Assembly: GCA_045604285.1 (NCBI GenBank)
Contig: JAZUNS010000088.1
Location: forward strand, 1-24,638
Direction of reading: 5' to 3'
DNA length: 24,638 nucleotides
DNA from: SIG636 sp045604285
Lineage (GTDB): Bacteria; Bacillota; Clostridia; Oscillospirales; CAG-382
Part shown: piece by piece, positions 14,768-22,927 of the stretch
Position numbering within the stretch: the first letter of the stretch is position 1
Layout: each line of letters opens with the position of its first letter
Translations under genes and position numbers: made by a program
Notes under the pieces: model-generated
Seen by the model: only the letters and a program-made list of their open reading frames with translations
The model's database searches: none
What the model was told of the DNA's origin: nothing

Positions 14768-17019
14768 GATTGAACAGCCGTCCTTTCAGTGTTTTTGTTT
14801 TGAAGCTTCGAGGTACTGCGCTGCGCCATTACCAGCTTGTAGTACCTGCCGCCCTTACGCATAAGCTCGTCGTGGGTACCTTCCTCCTCCACGGTGCCTT
14901 TTTCCAGCACCAAAAGCCTTGTGGCGTTGCGCAGGGTAGAAAGTCTGTGGGCTATGGCAAGGGTGGTGCGCTCCTTGGTTAAAGCCGCAAGGGCGTCTTG
15001 TATTTGCTTTTCTGTTTCCGTATCCAAAGAGGCGGTCGCCTCGTCAAGTATCAATATCTTAGGGTCACGCAGTACGGCACGGGCAATTTGTATCCTTTGC
15101 TTTTCGCCGCCGGAAAGGCTTTGCCCACGCTCGCTTACGTAGCTGTCGTAGCCGTCGGGCATACCCATAATAAAGTTGTGCGCCCCGCCGGATTTAGCCG
15201 CCCTTATAAGCTTGTCGGGGTCGGCATCCTCTGCGCCGTACAGTATGTTGGCGGCTATGGTACCCCTAAACATAAAGCTTTCCTGCAGCACCACGCCTAT
15301 TTGAGAGCGCAAGCAACGCTGGCTGTATTTTTGTATGGGTATACCGTCAATAAGCAAGGTGCCTTCGTCCAAATCGTAAAGGCGCATTACAAGGTTTATC
15401 AGCGTGGATTTACCAACGCCGCTTCTGCCTACAATGCCTATCATCTCGCCCTTTTTGATCTCTACGCTTACGTCTTTAAGAACGTAATCCAGATTGTTAT
15501 AGCCGAAAAAGCCGCGCTCTACGGTAATATCGCCCTTTATCTCACGCTCAACGGGCTTTTCGTGCTCCTTAACCTCGGGCTCCTCGTCAATTATCTCAAA
15601 CACCTTAGCCATGGAGGTAGAGGCACGGGTAAGCCTTCTCGGAACGGTGGAAAGCCAACGCAGCGGCTGATAGATCATGGATGCGTAGGATATAAGCTGC
15701 TGTACCGAGCCCATGGTCATTGCGCCGCTTAAAACCAAGCTGCCCGAAATAAGCAGCACGGCGTACTCACCCACACGCATCAAAAAGTCCACCGTGGGTA
15801 TCAGCAGGTTCCAAAACAGCTCGTTACGGAAGGCTATATCTCTTTCCTTTTGGATGGCTTTATCAAACCTTTCCAGCTCTATCTGCTCGGTGCCAAACAC
15901 CTTAACCACACGTATGCCCGAGAAAACGTCGTGCAGCACCGTGTTAACCTCGCTGTTGGCGTGCCATTGCTGGTGGTACAGCTTGTGGGTGTAACGGCGT
16001 GCCATTCTGTGCATTACCAATATCAGCGGTACGGGTACGATAACCAGCAACGCCAGCTTCCAGTTCATAAAGAAAAGTATAGCCACTATGGCAAGTATAA
16101 GGGTGCCGTACTGCAACAGCTCCGGCACAAGGCTTACCAAAAATTCCTTAAGCACCTGCGTATCAGAGGTAACCCTTGTAATCAGCTCACCCGAGGAGCG
16201 ACGGCTTATATCACCCACCGACATGGATGGGATACTGTCAAACACCAGCCCACGCAAAGTAACGGCAATTTTGTTGCCCACCTTTGCGGTAATAATGCGC
16301 TTTACTACAAGCAGCACTACCTCGGTAAGGGCAACCGTTATCATTATTCCTATAAGAGTATAAAAGCCGGTGCTAAGCTCGCCAAAGGGCTTTTCCGAAA
16401 GAATAAAATCATCCACCAGCGTTTTTTGCAGGGCGGGGGAAAGCACGCCCAGACCGCTGCCCGCAAAATATAAAATAATCGCCAGCACAAGGGGCAAAAT
16501 GTGGGGTTTAACGTACTTAAGAAGCCTTGCATACATGCTCTTTTTATCAGCGCACATCTCGCACTTGCTGCTGCCCGGGCGAAAAGGCTTGCCGCAATTG
16601 GGGCAGCGGGTAGCTTTTTCCGGCTCGCTGCGGTCAAAGCGCCTGCCGTCGTTAATGGCAGAGGCACGCTTTACAAAACGGCGCAGGTTTTCGGCATTGC
16701 TCATATCGCTGCGGCAAAGCTCTGCCTTCTCCTCACCCTCGCCGTACTCAACGGCAACACAGCCTACGTACTGTACGGTCTTAAGCTCCTTAAGGCTTTT
16801 TACGTCAAGTATGCGCCCCCCCACCGCTTCGTCAAACAGATACACCTTGTCGTCGGTAAGGGCAAGAGCGCCGTGGATAAAATCTTGCTCAAAGCTAAGG
16901 TTGTATTCCGAAATGGCAACGGGCTTTACCCCCGCAGGCACCATTTCCTTCAGAGTCCTTCTGACGGCGGCACGACGGGGGGATACGGTATTCTTTTTTG
17001 CGGAAAAAAGTTTTGCCAT
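14764..17019 (-). CDS. ABC half-transporter (permease-ATPase) with N-terminal zinc ribbon
   Basis: A 751-residue export-type ABC half-transporter. Before the transmembrane domain it carries about 160 extra residues: a beta-rich domain (about 30-125; segments such as ALALTDDKVYLFDE suggest a PH-like fold) and a four-cysteine zinc ribbon (Cys139, Cys142, Cys153, Cys156). The six-helix membrane domain spans about 170-460. The ATPase has Walker A GRSGVGKST (531-539), signature LSGGE (635-639), Walker B ILILDE (655-660) and His691, so it should be active. It is preceded by the DUF1854 gene (19 bases) and overlaps gpsA by four bases. Together with the other half-transporter of this operon it may form a heterodimer. 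The substrate is unknown; the general similarity to lipid/drug exporters of the MsbA/BmrA type does not fix it. Confidence 0.93.
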   Translation of the reverse strand: MAKLFSAKKNTVSPRRAAVRRTLKEMVPAGVKPVAISEYNLSFEQDFIHGALALTDDKVYLFDEAVGGRILDVKSLKELKTVQYVGCVAVEYGEGEEKAELCRSDMSNAENLRRFVKRASAINDGRRFDRSEPEKATRCPNCGKPFRPGSSKCEMCADKKSMYARLLKYVKPHILPLVLAIILYFAGSGLGVLSPALQKTLVDDFILSEKPFGELSTGFYTLIGIMITVALTEVVLLVVKRIITAKVGNKIAVTLRGLVFDSIPSMSVGDISRRSSGELITRVTSDTQVLKEFLVSLVPELLQYGTLILAIVAILFFMNWKLALLVIVPVPLILVMHRMARRYTHKLYHQQWHANSEVNTVLHDVFSGIRVVKVFGTEQIELERFDKAIQKERDIAFRNELFWNLLIPTVDFLMRVGEYAVLLISGSLVLSGAMTMGSVQQLISYASMIYQPLRWLSTVPRRLTRASTSMAKVFEIIDEEPEVKEHEKPVEREIKGDITVERGFFGYNNLDYVLKDVSVEIKKGEMIGIVGRSGVGKSTLINLVMRLYDLDEGTLLIDGIPIQKYSQRCLRSQIGVVLQESFMFRGTIAANILYGAEDADPDKLIRAAKSGGAHNFIMGMPDGYDSYVSERGQSLSGGEKQRIQIARAVLRDPKILILDEATASLDTETEKQIQDALAALTKERTTLAIAHRLSTLRNATRLLVLEKGTVEEEGTHDELMRKGGRYYKLVMAQRSTSKLQNKNTERTAVQS

Positions 17020-17038
17020 TACCGAATATCTCCGTATA

Positions 17039-17689
17039 TTACAAATAAAGTTCTATCTTCTTGTAGCTCTTTCTGTCAAGGGCGTTAACGTCGGGAATAA
17101 CGTAGCGGTTACCGCTTACGTCCATAATTACCAAATAGGTATCGCTTACCCTTAAAATACTGCCAAAGGTATCCTTAAGCACCAGCTCTAAAGAGCCAAC
17201 GTCCGTGTCAACCTCCCAGCAGGAGTAGCCAAACTGCTCTTTAAGCTTGTGTATCTTTTTTATCTCGGGGCAAAAATACTTGCGGCGCAGGGCTTTGTCT
17301 ATTATCTCTCTGCCCTTGCCGTCAAAGTCCGAAAGCCTGCGGATAATGCCGTATTCTCTTCCGTCCTCATCCTGCACGGATATGTATTCCTCGGGGCGCT
17401 CAAAGGGGAACGCTTTGTGGAAAAGCACTCTGCCCAGATCCTGCCATTGGGGCGTTTTGTCCCCATCCTCTCTGTAAACCGAGCCAACGGCAATCCTTCT
17501 GCCGCCCCTGCCGCTCTTAGGCGGAGCAGGTGCGTCCCCGTTGCCCTCTGCAAATTCAGCCAGATCGTCCTTGTTGATGGGCGGAACGCAGGCACGCAAA
17601 GCGGCAAAGCCGTTTTTAGTGCTGTAAAACTCGGCGTTGTCGGGGGTAAAATATATAATATCAACCAAGTCTGTAAAAGATTTTGCCAT
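17039..17689 (-). CDS. DUF1854 domain-containing protein
   Basis: A 216-residue soluble protein whose C-terminal half (about 85-216) matches DUF1854: LFHKAFPFERPEEYISVQD, YGIIRRLSDFDG, KYFCPEIKKI and a final GNRYVIPDVNALDRKS. The function is unknown. In Proteobacteria DUF1854 genes are, to my knowledge, annotated together with an ABC transporter next to cyanophycin genes; no cyanophycin gene is visible here. The gene is embedded between two ABC half-transporter genes (12 and 19 bases), so the product most likely serves that transporter as an accessory or regulatory subunit (inference). The N-terminal part (1-85) begins with YFTPDNAEFYSTKNGF and includes a flexible Gly/Pro/Arg-rich stretch. 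The RBS AAAGGAG is seven bases before the ATG. Confidence 0.88.
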   Translation of the reverse strand: MAKSFTDLVDIIYFTPDNAEFYSTKNGFAALRACVPPINKDDLAEFAEGNGDAPAPPKSGRGGRRIAVGSVYREDGDKTPQWQDLGRVLFHKAFPFERPEEYISVQDEDGREYGIIRRLSDFDGKGREIIDKALRRKYFCPEIKKIHKLKEQFGYSCWEVDTDVGSLELVLKDTFGSILRVSDTYLVIMDVSGNRYVIPDVNALDRKSYKKIELYL

Positions 17690-17701
17690 AATATGCTCCT
17701 T

Positions 17702-19984
17702 TTACTCTATGCCAACGGTCTTAAGGGCTTCTGCCTGAAGCTTGTACAAGCGGTAATATACCCCCTGCGCCTTAAGAAGCTCGGTAGCGGTGCCACGCTC
17801 GGCAACCTCGCCCTTTTCTATAACTATAAGGTTATCCGCCTCTCTCAAAGTGGAAAGTCTGTGGGCTATAATAATGGTGGTTCTGCCGGCGGTAACGGCG
17901 TTTAGCGCCGCTTGGATCTGTCTTTCCGTCTGGGTATCCATGGCGGCGGTGGCTTCGTCAAGAATAAGTATCTTCGGGTCGGTAAGCAGCGCACGGGCAA
18001 TGGAAACCCTTTGCTTTTCGCCGCCGGAAAGGTCTTTTTTACCAAAGCCCACCATGGTTTGGTAGCCATCGGGATATTTAATAATAAAATCGTGGGCAGA
18101 CGCCGCCTTAGCCGCCGCAATAACCTCTTCCTCGGTGGCGTTGGGCTTGGCGTAACGGATGTTATCCATTATCGTGCCTCTAAACAAATAGGTCTCTTGA
18201 GATACTATGGCAATACTGCCTCTCAGCGCCGCAAAGGAAAGCTCCTTAAGGTCAACGCCGTCAATTTTTATCACACCGCTGTCCGGGTCATAAAGCCTGG
18301 TAAGCAGGTTTGCCAGGGTGGATTTGCCTGCGCCGGTGTGTCCCACTATGCCAAGGGTGGTGCCTGCGGGTACGGAAAAGCTTACGTTTTTAATAACCTC
18401 TCTGCCTTCCTCGTAGGCAAAGGATACGTTTTCAAACTCCACGTCGCCCTTAAGGTCATCAAGAACCATTGCGCCGTCCTTTTCTGCCACGTCGGGGGAT
18501 GCATCCTTTATCTCAAACAGTCTTTGCAGTGCGTTAAGACAATCCGTCCACCAATTGGCAACGTCGGCAAAGAAGTTAATGGGCGAATAAACCATGCCTA
18601 TGTATGCAACAAACGCCATAAGGTCGCCGTAGCTCATTGAGCCGTTGCTTTCGATAACCTGCCTGCCGCCGATAGCCCAAACCACAAAGGAGCCCGTCTG
18701 CAAAAGGAAGCCCAAAAACGGAAAAGTCCTTGCAGAGGTAACGCTTATGCCCATCTCGGCATCTGCGGCGTCCTCGTTTCTGCGGGCAAAGCGCTTCTTT
18801 TCCAAATCTTCTCTGGCAAAGGTTTTAACAACCCTCATGCCGGAAAGCACGTCCGACACCAAAGAGCTCATAGAGCGTTGCTTGGAAAAACGCTTGGCGT
18901 GCAGCTTGGAGAATATTTTAAACAAAGATCTGTAAAGTATAAAGAAAACGGGTACCGTAACGAAGGTATAAAGGGTAAGTATGGGGTTGGCAATCAGCAT
19001 TATAACGATAACGCCCACAAGCTGTATACCGTTGGTTATAAGAAAAGGAAACCCATCGCAGAAAAACCAATAAATAGTGTTGGCGTCGCTGTTTATCTGG
19101 GTCATAAGCCCGCCCGTCTGCCTTGAGGAGAAAAAGCTTAACGAAAGACGGGTAACCGCCTGATATATGGTCTTTTTCAGGTCATAGTTTACCCTGGTAG
19201 ATACCCTTGCCGCCACTATGGAGTACAGCATATTAAACAGCATAGAAAGCAATCGCACCCCGAAAATCAGGGCAACTACAAACCAAATCCTGCCGTAGTG
19301 CTTGCCGCCCTCGGTAAGCACGTCATTATAAAACATTTTAGAGGATATCTGGGGCACCAACAGCCCAACGCCGGTAACCAGACCTATGGAAAGCAGTACC
19401 AAAGCTATATAGCCCTTGTACTTCAAAAAGAAGTATGCCAGGTTTTTAACAAGACGCTTTTTATCCACGCAAAATTGGCAAACCCTGCGCTTGTGGTCGG
19501 GGTATTGCCTGCCGCACTTGGGGCAAAAGGGAAGCTCACCCACGGTAGCTTCAAGCTTCTTTTCGTCCACGGTGCCGTCCTTGGCAAGCTCGCCCAGTGC
19601 ATCCCTAAGTATTCGCACGTCATGCTTGCAACGGCCGGTGTAATTAAACAGGGCAAGGGCTTCGCCTTCTTCCTTGCAGGTAAAGATACCGCCGCTAAGC
19701 TGCTCTTCCATTTTAAAGCCCTTAAGCTTTGCCGCTTCGTAACGGTTAAAGGCGCTTTCGTTAAAAAACGCTACTGCACCGTCGCTGCGGCGTTCGCCAC
19801 GCTTTATCTCAACGCAGCCCTCGGCAACGATAAGCTCTTTTTTTGTAAGCATTATCCATACGTCTTTTTTTACAAGGTCGCTGCCCAAATCGGTACGCAT
19901 AAGGAGGATGCCCTCGTCATAAACGCCCGTGCGGGTGCGCAAATATTCAATTACCGCCTCGGGTGTTTTTTGCAAGTGTATCAT
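17702..19984 (-). CDS. ABC half-transporter (permease-ATPase) with N-terminal zinc ribbon, first gene of the operon
   Basis: A 760-residue paralogue of the half-transporter two genes downstream, with the same layout. It has an N-terminal beta-rich domain (about 20-130, including WIMLTKKELIVAEG), a zinc ribbon with Cys154, Cys157, Cys169 and Cys172, a six-helix membrane domain (about 185-475), and an ATPase with Walker A GHTGAGKST (548-556), signature LSGGE (652-656), Walker B ILILDE (672-677) and His708. All catalytic motifs are intact, so if the two proteins pair, both sites would be consensus sites. The start at 19984 lies about 20 bases from the predicted transcription start, giving a very short leader with AAAGG upstream. 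It opens an apparent five-gene operon; substrate unknown. Confidence 0.93.
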   Translation of the reverse strand: MIHLQKTPEAVIEYLRTRTGVYDEGILLMRTDLGSDLVKKDVWIMLTKKELIVAEGCVEIKRGERRSDGAVAFFNESAFNRYEAAKLKGFKMEEQLSGGIFTCKEEGEALALFNYTGRCKHDVRILRDALGELAKDGTVDEKKLEATVGELPFCPKCGRQYPDHKRRVCQFCVDKKRLVKNLAYFFLKYKGYIALVLLSIGLVTGVGLLVPQISSKMFYNDVLTEGGKHYGRIWFVVALIFGVRLLSMLFNMLYSIVAARVSTRVNYDLKKTIYQAVTRLSLSFFSSRQTGGLMTQINSDANTIYWFFCDGFPFLITNGIQLVGVIVIMLIANPILTLYTFVTVPVFFILYRSLFKIFSKLHAKRFSKQRSMSSLVSDVLSGMRVVKTFAREDLEKKRFARRNEDAADAEMGISVTSARTFPFLGFLLQTGSFVVWAIGGRQVIESNGSMSYGDLMAFVAYIGMVYSPINFFADVANWWTDCLNALQRLFEIKDASPDVAEKDGAMVLDDLKGDVEFENVSFAYEEGREVIKNVSFSVPAGTTLGIVGHTGAGKSTLANLLTRLYDPDSGVIKIDGVDLKELSFAALRGSIAIVSQETYLFRGTIMDNIRYAKPNATEEEVIAAAKAASAHDFIIKYPDGYQTMVGFGKKDLSGGEKQRVSIARALLTDPKILILDEATAAMDTQTERQIQAALNAVTAGRTTIIIAHRLSTLREADNLIVIEKGEVAERGTATELLKAQGVYYRLYKLQAEALKTVGIE

Positions 19985-20012
19985 AGCTTATACCATACCT
20001 TTCTAAGTTACT

Positions 20013-20041
20013 ATTATATTACAACCGAAGACAAAAATCAA
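20013..20041 (-). promoter_or_regulatory. Sigma-A-type promoter of the ABC-DUF1854-ABC-gpsA-glyS operon
   Basis: On the minus strand TTGATT (20041-20036) and a perfect TATAAT (20018-20013) are spaced 17 bases. Its predicted start leaves about 20 bases of leader before the first gene. The glnA promoter lies back-to-back on the other strand about 55 bases away. Confidence 0.8.
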
Positions 20042-20094
20042 TAAGAAAGCAACTCTTTTTATCAAATTGTTTAGGCAATTGGCTTTGTTTTATA

Positions 20095-20123
20095 TTGACG
20101 GAGAGGGCAAATACTGATATACT
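20095..20123 (+). promoter_or_regulatory. Sigma-A-type promoter of glnA
   Basis: TTGACG (20095-20100) and TATACT (20118-20123) are 17 bases apart, with TG one base before the -10. It lies about 30 bases upstream of the glnA start codon. I see no GlnR/TnrA-like operator or riboswitch in the short leader. Confidence 0.85.
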
Positions 20124-20154
20124 TAACGTATAAAAACAAAACGGAGGAAAAGAT

Positions 20155-21579
20155 ATGGCAAAAAGCATAAAGGATATTCTTGCGCTTATAAAGGAAAAAG
20201 ATATAAAAATGGTGGATTTTAAGATGGTTGACATAAACGGTCAGTATCGCCACGTTACCATCCCTGCCGAAAACTTTTCGGAAGAAACGATGAAAAGCGG
20301 CATAGGCTTTGACGCTTCCAATTACGGCTACGCCGTGGTTGAAAAGAGCGATATGGTGTTTATACCCGACCCCGATACCGCCCTTGTTGACCCTTTCTGT
20401 GAGATACCCACCCTGTCCATGACGGGCAACGCCATGATAATAGGCGCCACCGAAAACAGACCCCTTGCCCAGTATCCCCGCAATATCGTCCTTGCAGCAG
20501 AGCAGTATATGAAGGATAGCGGTATAGCGGATACAATGCTTATTTTGCCTGAGTTTGAGTTTTATCTTTTTGACCAAGTGGGTTGGGAGGTACAGCCAAA
20601 CAGCATAGGCGTTTCTTTGGATGCAAAGCAGTCCTATTGGAACAGCGCCGTTGAGGGTATGGGCTGTGTTGTTGCAAAGCAAAAGGCGTACCACATTGCA
20701 AAGCCCTTTGACGCCTCCTACGAGTGCCGCAGCGAAATGTGCCTGCACATGAAGGATGCCAGTATAGAGATAAACTATCATCATCCCGAGGTTGCCGCCT
20801 CCGGTCAGTTTGAGATAGAGCCTCAGCTTGGTGTGATGTCCAAAATGGCTGACGCCACCATGATGATAAAATATATAATCCACAACACCGCCCTTAAATA
20901 CGGCAAAACCGCTACTTTTATGCCCAAGCCCATTTATGGCGTGGCAGGCAGCGGTATGCACGTGCATATGCTTTTGCTTAAGGATGGCAAGCCCGTGTTC
21001 TCTGACGATGAGGGATATGCAAGGCTTAGCAAAACCGCACATTATTTTATGGGTGGTCTGCTTAAGCATATAAATTCCCTTTGCGCCCTTACCAACCCCA
21101 GCACAAATTCCTTCACACGCCTTGTGCCCGGCTTTGAGGCACCCGTTACCGTGGGCTACGCCACCTCTAACAGAAGTGCCGTTATCCGTATCCCCGCCTA
21201 TGCTAAAAGCCCCGATAAGCGCAGGTTTGAGCTTAGAAATCCCGACGCTACCTGCAACCCTTATTTCTGTTACGCCGCTATTCTTATGGCAGGCCTCGAC
21301 GGTGTAAAGAATCAAATAGACCCCCACGCCAACGGCTGGGGCCCCTATGACGTTAACCTCTACCATCTTAGCGATGAGGAAAAAGCAAAGCTTAAGCATC
21401 TGCCCACCTCTCTTGACAGCGCCCTGGACGCTCTTGAAGCCGATAACGATTATCTTACCGCAGGCGGCGTATTCCCCAAGGAGCTTATAGATAGCTTTAT
21501 CCGCACCAAGCGTGAGGAATGCAAACAGCTTGCGGCAATACCTCATCCTGCCGAATTTGATAGGTATTATAACCTTTAA
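20155..21579 (+). CDS. glnA: Glutamine synthetase type I
   Basis: A 474-residue cytosolic glutamine synthetase, forming glutamine from glutamate, ammonia and ATP as a dodecamer. The N-terminal beta-grasp region contains the FDASNYGYA loop (52-60). Metal and substrate ligands are visible: PEFEF with Glu133/Glu135, HHPE with Glu212, Glu220, His269 in GSGMH, NRSAVIRIP with Arg340/Arg345, and Arg361. The segment NLYHLSDEE places Tyr403 where enterobacterial enzymes are adenylylated (NLYDLPPEE); whether it is modified here is unknown, and no adenylyltransferase gene is in the window. The RBS ACGGAGG is eight bases before the ATG. It has its own promoter, and I see no convincing terminator before hom. 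Confidence 0.97.
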   Translation: MAKSIKDILALIKEKDIKMVDFKMVDINGQYRHVTIPAENFSEETMKSGIGFDASNYGYAVVEKSDMVFIPDPDTALVDPFCEIPTLSMTGNAMIIGATENRPLAQYPRNIVLAAEQYMKDSGIADTMLILPEFEFYLFDQVGWEVQPNSIGVSLDAKQSYWNSAVEGMGCVVAKQKAYHIAKPFDASYECRSEMCLHMKDASIEINYHHPEVAASGQFEIEPQLGVMSKMADATMMIKYIIHNTALKYGKTATFMPKPIYGVAGSGMHVHMLLLKDGKPVFSDDEGYARLSKTAHYFMGGLLKHINSLCALTNPSTNSFTRLVPGFEAPVTVGYATSNRSAVIRIPAYAKSPDKRRFELRNPDATCNPYFCYAAILMAGLDGVKNQIDPHANGWGPYDVNLYHLSDEEKAKLKHLPTSLDSALDALEADNDYLTAGGVFPKELIDSFIRTKREECKQLAAIPHPAEFDRYYNL

Positions 21580-21611
21580 TTGGCAAAATTGTGCTTTTTT
21601 AATTAAACTTC

Positions 21612-21640
21612 TTGCAAAAACGCCTTGGGTGTGATATCAT
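21612..21640 (+). promoter_or_regulatory. Sigma-A-type promoter of hom
   Basis: TTGCAA (21612-21617) and TATCAT (21635-21640) are separated by 17 bases, with TG one base before the -10 (extended -10). The hom start follows about 30 bases later. It could serve hom alone or add to read-through from glnA. Confidence 0.75.
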
Positions 21641-21671
21641 AGGGTGACTTAAATTCGGAGGATGTTAATTT

Positions 21672-22862
21672 ATGTTTAATATTGCAATACTCGGTATGGG
21701 CGTTGTAGGCGGCGGCGTTTATGAGGTTTTAAAGAATAACGCTGCTGCAATTTCCAAAAAGCTGGGCGGCAACGGCGAGCCGCTTATAAACGTTGCCCAC
21801 GTTTTGGATCTTCGCTCCTTTGAGGGGCACGACCTTGAAAAGGTTGTTACCAAGGATTATGGCAAGATCCTTGCAGACCCCACCGTTTCCGTAGTGGTTG
21901 AGACTATGGGCGGCGCACAGCCTGCCTTTGATTTCTCTCTTAAAGCGCTGGAAAGCGGCAAAAGCGTGGTTACCTCCAATAAAGAGGTTGTTGCCAAGTA
22001 TGGTGACGTACTTCTTGAGGCGGCTAAAAAGAACAACGTATGCTATCTGTACGAGGCAAGCGTTGGCGGCGGCATACCCGTTATTGCCCCCCTTATAAAT
22101 TGCCTTACCGCCAATAAGGTTACCAAAATTGCAGGTATCCTTAACGGCACCACCAACTATATACTTACAAAAATGCTTTTTGAAGGCGCCGCATTTGACG
22201 ACGTACTTAAGGATGCCCAGGCAAAGGGCTATGCGGAAAAGGACCCCACCGCAGACGTAGAGGGCTTTGATGCACTTCGTAAAATTTGCATCCTTGCCGG
22301 TATAGCCTTCGGTAAGCATATCCCCATTGAAAGCGCTGCTCTTCGCAGGGGGATCACGGGCATAGACAGTGCCGATATTGCCGCTGCCGCAAAGGCAGGC
22401 TATGCCGTTAAGCTTCTTGGCGTAGCAGAGCAGGTAGAGGATAAGGTAAGCATTATGGTTGCTCCTCATTTGGTTAAGCAGGGCACCCAGATAGCTTCTA
22501 CCGTTGACGTATTCAACGCCGTTTCCGTTACCGGCAACATGGTGGATGAGCTGGTGTTTTACGGCAGAGGTGCAGGCAGCTTGCCTACCGCCAGCGCCGT
22601 GGTTTCCGATATTATCCAGGCTATCCGTTGCCCCGTTGCGGAAGAACCCCGCAAGGTTTGTGAAGACGGCTTTGTGCTTCCTCTTGATGCAACCCCCGTT
22701 AAGCTTTACGTTCGTACCGCCGTGGCACCTTCCGAGGGCTTGGGTCAGGTAATCGCACTGGATAACGGCCAGTATGCCCTTATTACCGAAAAGGCTCCCT
22801 ACGGTCAGCTTAAGGCGAAGCTTGAGGGTGTTGAAATAATAGCAGAGCATTTCGTGCTTTAA
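21672..22862 (+). CDS. hom: Homoserine dehydrogenase
   Basis: A 396-residue enzyme of the aspartate pathway, reducing aspartate semialdehyde to homoserine for threonine and methionine synthesis. The Rossmann loop is GMGVVG (8-13), followed by NKEVVAKYG, the family signature ILNGTTNYILTKM, and AEKDPTADVEGFDALRK, which contains catalytic residues. The C-terminal region (about 320-396) is short and ACT-like at best, a little less than the usual 400-430 residue total, so allosteric control by threonine cannot be assumed. GGAGGA at 21657-21662 serves as RBS. The gene has its own promoter and a terminator, so it is probably monocistronic. Confidence 0.96.
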   Translation: MFNIAILGMGVVGGGVYEVLKNNAAAISKKLGGNGEPLINVAHVLDLRSFEGHDLEKVVTKDYGKILADPTVSVVVETMGGAQPAFDFSLKALESGKSVVTSNKEVVAKYGDVLLEAAKKNNVCYLYEASVGGGIPVIAPLINCLTANKVTKIAGILNGTTNYILTKMLFEGAAFDDVLKDAQAKGYAEKDPTADVEGFDALRKICILAGIAFGKHIPIESAALRRGITGIDSADIAAAAKAGYAVKLLGVAEQVEDKVSIMVAPHLVKQGTQIASTVDVFNAVSVTGNMVDELVFYGRGAGSLPTASAVVSDIIQAIRCPVAEEPRKVCEDGFVLPLDATPVKLYVRTAVAPSEGLGQVIALDNGQYALITEKAPYGQLKAKLEGVEIIAEHFVL

Positions 22863-22870
22863 TAACAATT

Positions 22871-22908
22871 AAAAGCTTGTGCAGTAGGTTTTCTGCGCAA
22901 GCTTTTTG
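22871..22908 (+). terminator. Rho-independent terminator of hom
   Basis: AAAAGCTTGTGCAG pairs with CTGCGCAAGCTTTT (one G-T wobble) around an 8-base loop and is followed by a short T-run. The melA RBS begins only about 8 bases further on, so read-through may be the main way melA is transcribed. Confidence 0.88.
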
Positions 22909-22927
22909 AAAATTTGGGGGTAGTTTT

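Noticed and set aside
20071..21546. A 491-codon open frame antisense to glnA
   Set aside because: It is an exact shadow of an unambiguous glutamine synthetase, has no RBS, and its low-complexity composition (His/Gly/Tyr rich) follows from the codon bias of glnA. The same applies to the long antisense frames at 2938-4128 (ygiQ), 21729-22868 (hom) and 12675-13814 (glyS).
21580..21611. Terminator after glnA
   Set aside because: A T-run is present but the only stem before it is about 3-4 base pairs, too weak to call.
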